Origin: JAICIG01 sp035532215
GTDB taxonomy: Bacteria > Planctomycetota > Planctomycetia > Pirellulales > JAICIG01
Length of the DNA stretch: 17,456 bases
Direction: 5' to 3'
NCBI GenBank assembly: GCA_035532215.1
Contig: DATKRK010000308.1
Location: 1-17,456, forward strand
The notes beneath the pieces were generated by a model that saw only the letters and a list, made by a program, of their open reading frames with translations, was not told the origin of the DNA and made no database searches. The position numbers and the translations under genes were made by a program. Position 1 is the first letter of the stretch. Every line of letters starts with the position of its first letter. This document shows positions 1 to 5,777 of this stretch, one piece after another.

Positions 1-2157
1 GGAGGCCCCTGGATTCACGGCGCTCAGCACGACGTTGCCGCCCGCGCCAGAGCCCGAAGCCGTCACGCCCGTCTGGGCCGAAACGTTGTTGATGGCGTCG
101 GTCAACACCTGGCTGTTGGCGATCAAGTCGGTCGTATTGACCTTGACCTCGACGGTTCCCAGGCTGCCGGTGACGTTGAAGGCGCTGATGTCCACGGCGC
201 TGGCGGCCGTGAGGCCGGCCAGCACCGATCCCTTGATGGTGTCGGTGGTCTGCGTCGGCTGCGCCAAGGTCGGCGCGACGGTGGCGTTGAACGAGATCGA
301 GCTGTCGGTGTAGCTGACGGCGTTGCCCTGGCCCGTGAACTGGCCGCCGCCTTGAGCCGTGGTGATCGTGCCTTGTGCGTCGAGACCCGCGGTGGCTTCT
401 TGCGTGCCGCTCGTGCCGGTGCTGTTGACCAGCGTGATATCGGCGTTGTTCGTGGCGGCGATCGCCTGGAAGCTGAGCTTGGCCGCGGAACCGTAGTCCT
501 GGCTCGTGAGCGCCAGGTTCGCCCCGCCGCCGCTGCCCGAAGCGGTCACGCCCGTCTGGGACGTCACGGCGTTGATGGCGTTCGACAAGGCCGAAGTGTC
601 GTTCAGCACGGCGTCGTTATTGACGGTGACGATCGCATTGCCCTTGTCGCCGGTGATCTGGTAAGTCGTGGTGTTCGACGTGCCGGATACGCCCGCGGCG
701 CCGGTCAAGGCCGCCTGGTTCGTCTCGGCGCCGTTGATCAGCGTGGCGTCGGAGGTGTTGGTGGTGTTCGATCCGCTGGCGCCATTGGCCAGTGCGTTGG
801 CCAGCAGGTACGAACCCGAGCCAACTTTGCTGTCGGTGATATTCACGCTGGCGCCCAGGCTGCTGCCGGCAATGCCGTCGGTTCCGAGCGTGGCGACGAG
901 GCCGGTCGAACTGGTGCGGGCGTTGATCGCGTCGACGACCGACTGACTGCTGTTGACGGCCAGGGCATTGTCGAACGTGACATTGACCGGAGAAGACGAA
1001 TCCTTGTTGCCCGCGATTTGCAGCGTCGTCAGATCCGTCGCAGCGGTGGCCGCCGTGCCGTTAGCGGTCTGGTCGGTGGCCAAGGCGGCGCCACCGTGCT
1101 GGAGCGAAGTGTTGCTGCTATCCACGTATACCTTTGCGGTGCCGTTCTGTTGCAGCGTGTCCAGCGTCACGGTCGTGCCTGTAGCCGTCGCGTAAATGCC
1201 CGTCTGCTTGGAAACGGTGTTGATCTGTTGCGCCAGGTAGGTGGCGCCCGTGGCGCCGGTATTCAAGCCGCTGGCGCCGTTTTGCAGCGTGATGGTGGTC
1301 GTGCTGCCGTTCGTGGTATTGTTGAGTTGGGAGATGGAGCTGTCTTGGTTCGTCAAGGTCAGCGTCGTCGTCCCGGAGGCAAGCGAGCCGGTAATGGCCG
1401 CCACGCTGATGGCCGCGGTGGCCGAGGCGCCGGCCGCCGTGGTCAGGCTGTTGAGATCGCTGCCGGCCGCGGCGCCCGCGGCATCGGCGCCGACCGAGCC
1501 GAAGCCGTTAATCGTGCTGGTGGCGTGCGTCGAGGTGCCGAGCGAAAGGTTGTTCAAGCCGGCGCCGGCCGCTTGCGACAAACCGAGCACCTGGATGTTG
1601 GATTGCGTCGCTTGCTGATTGAGCGTCAAGACGTTGCTGTTGGCGCCGTTCGTGCCTTGGGTGAACGAATTGACCTGGATGTCGGCCGTGGTCTGAAACA
1701 CCGAACCCAGACTGCCGTTGACGTTGAAGGCCTTGTTGCCGTTGAGCAATTGGTCGCCGCCGAACACCGTGGTCTGGCCGATGCGGTCGATGCTGTCGAT
1801 CGCCGAATCGACCTGCACCTGATTGGCCGCGATTTCGGCGGCCGAGATGGCGCCTTTGTTCGCTGACGCCTGCACGAGGCCGCGGATGTTGTTCAGCAAC
1901 GTGCTGACTTGCGACAGGGCCGAGTCGGCCGTGGCCACGATGTTGTCGGCGCGCTGGCTGTTGGTGATCGCCTGGCCGATCGAAACCACTTCGCTGCCGA
2001 GCACCGAAGCCGCAATCAGGCCGCTCGGGTCGTCCTTGCCGGAGTTGATTCGCAAACCCGTCGACAACCGTTGCAGCGCCGTCTGCTCCGAGATTTGGTT
2101 GTTGTACAGGTTTTGCTGAGCTTGCAAAGAAACAATGTTCGTGTTGATGCGGGTCAT
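1..2157 (-). CDS. fliC: Flagellin, large, C-terminus cut off by window edge
   Basis: This is the filament subunit, exported through the flagellar type III apparatus and polymerised outside the cell. The ATG at 2157 begins MTRINTNIVSLQAQQNL, the classic flagellin N-terminus, and the D0/D1 helical region runs to about residue 140 with the RLSTGLRINSGKDDPSGL motif at 30-47. The frame stays open for 719 codons to base 1, so the conserved C-terminal D0/D1 helices lie outside the window. Residues from about 145 onward are Ser/Thr/Ala/Gly-rich outer-domain sequence. Two clear related modules end in INAVTSQTGVTASGSGGG (528-545) and INNVSAQTGVTASGSGAG (689-706), with a weaker one near 375-445. They resemble the Flagellin_IN type of insert. 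At 719+ residues it is already much longer than a typical 300-500 aa flagellin. The ribosome binding site is poor (GGGGTG about 6 nt before the ATG). The gene follows csrA and a 397-bp leader. Confidence 0.95.
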   Translation of the reverse strand, partial: MTRINTNIVSLQAQQNLYNNQISEQTALQRLSTGLRINSGKDDPSGLIAASVLGSEVVSIGQAITNSQRADNIVATADSALSQVSTLLNNIRGLVQASANKGAISAAEIAANQVQVDSAIDSIDRIGQTTVFGGDQLLNGNKAFNVNGSLGSVFQTTADIQVNSFTQGTNGANSNVLTLNQQATQSNIQVLGLSQAAGAGLNNLSLGTSTHATSTINGFGSVGADAAGAAAGSDLNSLTTAAGASATAAISVAAITGSLASGTTTLTLTNQDSSISQLNNTTNGSTTTITLQNGASGLNTGATGATYLAQQINTVSKQTGIYATATGTTVTLDTLQQNGTAKVYVDSSNTSLQHGGAALATDQTANGTAATAATDLTTLQIAGNKDSSSPVNVTFDNALAVNSSQSVVDAINARTSSTGLVATLGTDGIAGSSLGASVNITDSKVGSGSYLLANALANGASGSNTTNTSDATLINGAETNQAALTGAAGVSGTSNTTTYQITGDKGNAIVTVNNDAVLNDTSALSNAINAVTSQTGVTASGSGGGANLALTSQDYGSAAKLSFQAIAATNNADITLVNSTGTSGTQEATAGLDAQGTITTAQGGGQFTGQGNAVSYTDSSISFNATVAPTLAQPTQTTDTIKGSVLAGLTAASAVDISAFNVTGSLGTVEVKVNTTDLIANSQVLTDAINNVSAQTGVTASGSGAGGNVVLSAVNPGAS

Positions 2158-2554
2158 CTAGACACCCCAGTGATAAAAGGACTGAGTCCAAGCCTACCGG
2201 ATGGTGGGGAGTCGCTCATCCCGGACCAGCTTGCCTGCGCGCCGCGGGGTTCGTAACCCGGCGGTACACGCTTCACGGTTGTAAAAAACGCACTGCCTGA
2301 TTCGCCGTTCCTGAACCCGGTGGTTCAGGCGGACCGCCCGCGAAGGCGTCCTTCGTCGTGGCGTCTCTCTGGCGTTCATCGGCAACCGTGGTTGCGCGTC
2401 TTGGGAAAAATAGACGGGTATCCGAGATTTTTCCCCATTCGGCGGCCCGCAAATCCGGCGCAACCGCTCGCATCAGCGGATGCGCTAGCGGCGAGGAGAG
2501 CCCGGACGACGATCGCAGCGGATGTACCGGATCGATGCGATGTGAAGCGCGGCG
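2158..2554 (-). promoter_or_regulatory. Flagellin leader / intergenic region
   Basis: This 397-bp gap between the csrA stop and the flagellin start contains no credible gene. On the minus strand it holds several GGA triplets that CsrA could contact, including GGGATGAG (complement of 2215-2222) about 58 nt before the flagellin ATG. It also has a perfect 8-bp stem-loop (2310-2329), a short GGGTT/AACCC hairpin at 2247-2259 and a T6 run at 2287-2282. I found no convincing sigma-54, sigma-28 or sigma-70 promoter. CsrA repression of flagellin leaders is established in Bacillus; its operation here is inferred from the neighbouring csrA and fliW genes. Confidence 0.4.
2310..2329. repeat. Perfect 8-bp inverted repeat (stem-loop)
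   Basis: CCTGAACC and GGTTCAGG are separated by the four bases CGGT. On the flagellin strand the stem is followed 22 nt later by a T6 run (2287-2282). That is too far for a standard intrinsic terminator, but it could be an RNA structure in the csrA-flagellin leader. Confidence 0.5.
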
Positions 2555-2794
2555 TCAGGCGCCGGCTGCCGGACCGCCGGGCTTGCCGATCCCGCGAGTG
2601 TCTTTCGGTTCCAAGCGGCTGGCGCGCAGATTCTCTCGCTGAATCGCCTCGTAGACTTCCTGTCGGTGCACGGGAATCTCGGAGGGCGCGTTGATGCCCA
2701 GACGGACCTTGTCTCCGCGGATATCCACAATCGTGATGACAATATTGTCACCGATCATGATGCTTTCGTCGCGTTGTCTCGACAAAACAAGCAT
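2555..2794 (-). CDS. csrA: CsrA, RNA-binding translational regulator
   Basis: This small dimeric RNA-binding protein represses or activates translation by binding GGA motifs in mRNA leaders. The 79 residues begin MLVLSRQRDESIMIGDNI and continue through the conserved KVRLGINAPSEIPVHRQEVY. The RNA-contact residues L4, R6 and R44 are present. About 18 residues beyond the 61-aa E. coli length form a basic, then Gly/Pro/Ala-rich tail (PKDTRGIGKPGGPAAGA), as is common in FliW-associated CsrA proteins. The start is supported by a strong Shine-Dalgarno AAGGAG (complement of 2801-2806), 6 nt before the ATG. It lies 31 bp downstream of fliW and upstream of flagellin. This order is typical of genomes where CsrA is controlled by FliW protein binding rather than by CsrB-type RNAs. 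Confidence 0.97.
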   Translation of the reverse strand: MLVLSRQRDESIMIGDNIVITIVDIRGDKVRLGINAPSEIPVHRQEVYEAIQRENLRASRLEPKDTRGIGKPGGPAAGA

Positions 2795-2825
2795 CGCTGG
2801 CTCCTTCGGCGCGCTTATGCGGCGA

Positions 2826-3266
2826 TCAAGCGCTCTTCTTGAGGGGGGCGGGCTGTGTGGTGAGTTCGTATTGCACGGGCTGATCTCCGTTGGCGATCAC
2901 CTGGCGGCCCAATCGCCGCCCGAGGTTGACGACCACCGGGGCTTTCAAATTCAAGGTAATCGAGCGCTCGTTCTTGCCGACGATCGTCAATACCTGCGCA
3001 TCTTGTACTTCGGCCAGTTCCAACGGCGCCAGTTCGCTGCGGAACACGCGGAATTGGTAGCCGGGCACGAATCGGCGGGGGCTGACTACGGCCAACGCCA
3101 CTTCCGCTCGCGAGGCGCACTGCAGCCAGCCCAACGCACTGTTTTGCACGTCGGCCAACAAGACCCAGTGCCGGCAATCTTCCAACCCCAGCAGTCCCGT
3201 GGGAAATCGGATCACATCTTCCGCTTCGATTTCCAGGGCGCCGAATCGAGTCGTCTTGATCTGCAT
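2826..3266 (-). CDS. fliW: FliW, flagellin assembly factor and CsrA antagonist
   Basis: FliW binds either newly made flagellin or CsrA. When flagellin leaves the cell, free FliW sequesters CsrA and flagellin translation resumes. The 146 aa product starting at the ATG at 3266 has the family length of about 145-150. It shows the hallmark FPTGLLGLED (21-30) and TLNLKAPVVVNLGRRLGRQV (104-123) blocks. The frame is open a further 21 codons upstream, but that sequence is not FliW-like, and the ATG at 3266 is preceded by GGTGAG at an acceptable distance. It is co-directional with csrA, 31 bp away, so the two are probably one transcript. I found no convincing promoter upstream. Confidence 0.96.
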   Translation of the reverse strand: MQIKTTRFGALEIEAEDVIRFPTGLLGLEDCRHWVLLADVQNSALGWLQCASRAEVALAVVSPRRFVPGYQFRVFRSELAPLELAEVQDAQVLTIVGKNERSITLNLKAPVVVNLGRRLGRQVIANGDQPVQYELTTQPAPLKKSA

Positions 3267-3403
3267 TTCGCTCACCCTACCTTCCGTGGAGATGCACGGG
3301 CGAATTAGCGCTTCGTCACGGCAGCGCACATTCGCTTCATCGGCCGGAAATCCGGGGGATGAACAATAAAAATCGCCGAATGGCGGGCGAAACGGCCGCG
3401 ACG

Positions 3404-3589
3404 CGAGAATCGGCGAGCCGGTGGCGTTAGCCTCCGGGTAATACGAGAATCGGCGAGCCGGTGGCGTCAGCCTCCGGGTAATACGAGAATCGGCGAGCCG
3501 GTGGCGTCAGCCTCCGGGTAATACGAGAATCGGCGAGCCGGCGGCGTCAGCCTCCGGGTAATACGAGAATCGGCGAGCCGGCGGCGTGG
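3404..3589. repeat. Tandem array of 40-bp repeats, four full copies plus one partial
   Basis: Four consecutive 40-bp units start at 3404, 3444, 3484 and 3524, followed by a partial fifth at 3564. Each unit contains CGAGAATCGGCGAGCCGG, then the near-palindrome GG(T/C)GGCGTCAGCCTCCGG, then GTAATA. Copy 1 differs by one T (GTTAG). Copies 1-3 have GGTGGC and copies 4-5 have GGCGGC, which suggests stepwise duplication. There is no unique spacer between units, so this is not a CRISPR array. GC-rich palindromic units of this kind look like REP-type intergenic repeats; dispersal in the genome is inferred, since only this locus is visible. Confidence 0.95.
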
Positions 3590-3598
3590 CGCGCAGAA

Positions 3599-3626
3599 CC
3601 CGGAGGCTGACGCCTCCGGCTCGCCG
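3599..3626. repeat. Inverted copy of the 40-bp repeat core, strong hairpin
   Basis: This 28-base stretch is the reverse complement of the repeat core with one mismatch. It contains a perfect 8-bp stem, CCGGAGGC and GCCTCCGG (3600-3619), with loop TGAC. It lies 28 bp downstream of the SGNH gene stop, so together with the direct copies it can form long foldback structures that may limit read-through from that gene toward fliW. There is no T-tract, so classical intrinsic termination is not shown. Confidence 0.85.
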
Positions 3627-3653
3627 GCCGGAACCTCGCCGGAACGCGGACGT

Positions 3654-5066
3654 TTACCGGGCCGGTTGGCCCGATTCCGCGGCCTTTTTCCGTTGCTCGA
3701 TGACGCGATCGACAAGCTTCGACTCGATGATCTTGTCGGCGAACGCGTTGCCGATCAGTTCGTTGCCGGCCTGGGTGTAGTGTACGTCGTCGTACAAAAA
3801 CTCGGTCGTCTTGGGCACGCGCCGTTCCAAGTCGACCAGATCGACGGCAATCTCGGCGGTCAATCGCCGCGTCGAGTCGTTGAACAGGCGCATGCCCTCG
3901 ATCATCGAACGCAGCGACGGGCGTTCGCCGCGGAAGTGATGAGAGAGCGGAAACAGCAGTAATTGCCGCTCCTCGGCCGTCAGATCGTCGCGATAGAGCG
4001 AAGGCTGAGTTGCCAGCAGCACGCGCATCCCTTTTGAACGAGCAATGGCGACAAAGTCGCGCAGATTGCGCTCGAACGCCGGCAGGCTCCGCCATTTCGT
4101 GACGTCGACCGGGTAAGCCTTGGGAACGAAGTAGGTTCGCATCCCGTTCAGCCCTTTGCCCTCCGGACCGTTAATGCGAATTTGGTCGAACCGCAGGTCG
4201 GAGCACCAGTGGCCTGCGAACCCGGCGACAAACCAAGGCAGCTTTCGGCCGTGGGTGGCCAGGCTTGCCGTGGCGCCCAGGTAATGCCGGTAATCCGACC
4301 AATAGGGCCCTTCGGCCAGCATGTCGGGCGAAAGGCTTCGCGCCAGGTCGTTGATGGCGTGAAACGCGATCACGAGATCCGGCGAGAAATCTTGGGCGAA
4401 AAACAGGAGCTTGATCGTGTCGTGCTCGGTGGTGTGCCAGTCGGCCCCGAGATTCTGAACCTCGATGCGGTATTGCGGGTAAGCCTGGCGAAGCCGCTGC
4501 TCCAAAACCCGGCAGTGCGTTTGCTCGTAGGGCACCGTGCCGCAATAGACGGTCGATCCGCCGAACACGAAGATCCGAAAAACATCGTCCGCCTTTTCCT
4601 GTTCGAGATCGTCGCCTCGAAACCCCCAGCGATTCACGTGTTGCGCCGTATCGTTCGGCACGGGCGTGTTTTGCAAATAAGGGTGGTACATGTCGCTGAT
4701 CGTCGCCATGATTCGCCTGCCAACGAAGCGCTCGGTGAGCAGGCTCGTAGCCTGATACGAGCCCCACCAGGCGACAAACACGACCGTAAGCTTGTGCCAC
4801 GGCCGCACCACGATCGTTCGCCCCGAGGGCGTCTTGAGTTCGTGCTGGACCGCGCAAAACCGGGCCAGAAAGTGAAACGCCGGCACGATGACGAGGAATT
4901 GCCAGGCCAAAAACCCGGTATACGCCGCGTCATATTTGCCGAGCACGACGGGCTCTTGAGAGGTGTGCAGCAGAAAGCCCAGCGAGACCGTGAAGAACGC
5001 GAGCGAAGCCAGGCGGGAAAGCCGGATGCCAAGCCGAGACGCTTTTACTTGTAACCGTTGAATCAT
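3654..5066 (-). CDS. Membrane-anchored SGNH/GDSL-like hydrolase
   Basis: This 470-aa protein has an N-terminal membrane part and a C-terminal SGNH-type esterase/acyl-transfer fold. Hydrophobic segments lie near 19-35, 51-70 and 92-108. The SGNH blocks follow in order: FVFGGSTV (167-174, nucleophile Ser171, with GGS replacing the usual GDS), the oxyanion Gly in NLGADW (G207), HAINDLA (Asn239) and DDVHY (Asp426, His429). All four catalytic positions are present, so activity is plausible; the substrate (for example a polysaccharide acyl ester) cannot be read from sequence. The ATG at 5066 has no obvious Shine-Dalgarno but sits about 56 nt below a candidate sigma-70 promoter. The gene interrupts the flagellar series and has no known flagellar role. 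It is followed by a repeat array. Confidence 0.85.
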   Translation of the reverse strand: MIQRLQVKASRLGIRLSRLASLAFFTVSLGFLLHTSQEPVVLGKYDAAYTGFLAWQFLVIVPAFHFLARFCAVQHELKTPSGRTIVVRPWHKLTVVFVAWWGSYQATSLLTERFVGRRIMATISDMYHPYLQNTPVPNDTAQHVNRWGFRGDDLEQEKADDVFRIFVFGGSTVYCGTVPYEQTHCRVLEQRLRQAYPQYRIEVQNLGADWHTTEHDTIKLLFFAQDFSPDLVIAFHAINDLARSLSPDMLAEGPYWSDYRHYLGATASLATHGRKLPWFVAGFAGHWCSDLRFDQIRINGPEGKGLNGMRTYFVPKAYPVDVTKWRSLPAFERNLRDFVAIARSKGMRVLLATQPSLYRDDLTAEERQLLLFPLSHHFRGERPSLRSMIEGMRLFNDSTRRLTAEIAVDLVDLERRVPKTTEFLYDDVHYTQAGNELIGNAFADKIIESKLVDRVIEQRKKAAESGQPAR

Positions 5067-5128
5067 GCGGCAGTTCAGGCTGTTTCGCGCGGAAAGAAGG
5101 GCCTCGGCGACCAGGACCGAATCTCGCC

Positions 5129-5157
5129 ATTCTACGCTGTTTTCCGCGCAGCGTAAA
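5129..5157 (-). promoter_or_regulatory. Candidate sigma-70 promoter for the SGNH gene
   Basis: On the minus strand TTTACG (5157-5152) and TAGAAT (5134-5129) are separated by 17 bp, matching 4/6 and 5/6 of the consensus. A 6-bp inverted repeat, ACGCTG and CAGCGT with a 9-bp gap (5134-5154), overlaps the spacer and could be an operator or a chance hairpin. The predicted start would give a leader of about 55 nt before the ATG at 5066. Confidence 0.4.
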
Positions 5158-5313
5158 ACGCGGTCGAGGGCGAACCCGGCCGCGTCAACCGCGCTCGCTC
5201 GCCTGCCGGAAATCTACGCTTCCGCCAGCAAGACGCCGCTGCGCCGAACGATCCTACGCGGCGAACAGGCGGTCGATCTCGAATTGCAAAGATCGCGTTG
5301 AACCTGCACGATT

Positions 5314-5766
5314 TTGGTTCATCCGGCAGTTGCGCACCTATTCCGCAAATCGTCGCCTTCACGAGGGCTCGCAGTTGGATTTTCCGAGGCATCAGTCCGA
5401 TGTCCAAAGGTAGTTGCGGCAAAGCGCAGACTGGCGGGTATGCCGACCCGGCCTGGGCTGCGCAAAATACCGGGTTGGCCGCCCAGTTCGAGGTTGTCTT
5501 GGTTTTTTTCCGCCGCTTCGGCTCCTCCCCCGTTGCGTTTCCTCGCCACCGGTGCAAGGTTGACCGACGCTGGCGTGGCGGCCTTGCGCGGCATGACGCG
5601 AATCGAGGAGCTCGATCTCACGGACGCGGCAGTCACCGACGGGGCGATCAACGATCTGGCCACCTTGACGAAAATGACGAAGCTCGTGCTTCGCGGCACG
5701 AAGATCAGCGGTTCGGGGGCGGCGCAATTGCGAAGGCGATTGCCCGATTGCGAGATCGAACGCTGA
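5314..5766 (+). CDS. Leucine-rich-repeat protein or remnant, start uncertain
   Basis: Only the C-terminal 70 residues are recognisable. They form two to three ribonuclease-inhibitor-like leucine-rich repeats: ARLTDAGVAALRGM (81-94), IEELDLTDAAVTDGAINDL (97-115) and MTKLVLRGTKISGSGAAQL (121-139), ending LPDCEIER. Short repeats of the form TDAG..L are common in planctomycete proteins of unknown function. The first 75 residues show no signal peptide, lipobox or repeat pattern and contain low-complexity Ser/Pro/Arg sequence. The true gene may therefore start later, or this may be the 3' remnant of a longer LRR gene. It is the only plus-strand gene between flagellar genes, and its stop lies 11 bp from the convergent flgL stop. 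No function is assigned. Confidence 0.45.
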   Translation: MVHPAVAHLFRKSSPSRGLAVGFSEASVRCPKVVAAKRRLAGMPTRPGLRKIPGWPPSSRLSWFFSAASAPPPLRFLATGARLTDAGVAALRGMTRIEELDLTDAAVTDGAINDLATLTKMTKLVLRGTKISGSGAAQLRRRLPDCEIER

Positions 5767-5777
5767 TTCGGGAGCGC

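Larger units (their letters stand above)
3267..3653. other. Intergenic region between fliW and the SGNH gene
   Basis: This 387-bp stretch has no credible gene. It is dominated by the 40-bp tandem repeat array at 3404-3589 and its inverted copy at 3599-3626. Between 3267 and 3403 it should hold the fliW-csrA promoter. The only suggestive element there is GCCGATGA (complement of 3337-3344), close to a sigma-28 -10 box but without a matching -35. Confidence 0.6.

Noticed and set aside
352..1866. Long plus-strand open frame antisense to flagellin
   Set aside because: It is Arg/Gly/Val-rich with no recognisable domain and mirrors the GC-rich flagellin codons on the opposite strand; the flagellin frame has clear homology.
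2282..2329. Intrinsic terminator after csrA
   Set aside because: The stem and the T6 run are 22 nt apart, too far for a standard terminator.
2449..2463. Sigma-54-like site in the flagellin leader (TTGCGC-N5-TTGC)
   Set aside because: Spacing fits, but the essential GG of the -24 element is TG and only 4 of 6 bases match.
3337..3344. Sigma-28 promoter upstream of fliW (GCCGATGA)
   Set aside because: The -10-like box has one mismatch but no TAAA-type -35 lies 11-16 bp upstream. The same octamer also occurs in the flagellin leader near 2380, again with no -35.
3404..3626. CRISPR array
   Set aside because: Repeat units are directly abutting 40-mers with no unique spacers, the core is GC-rich and palindromic, and no cas gene is nearby.
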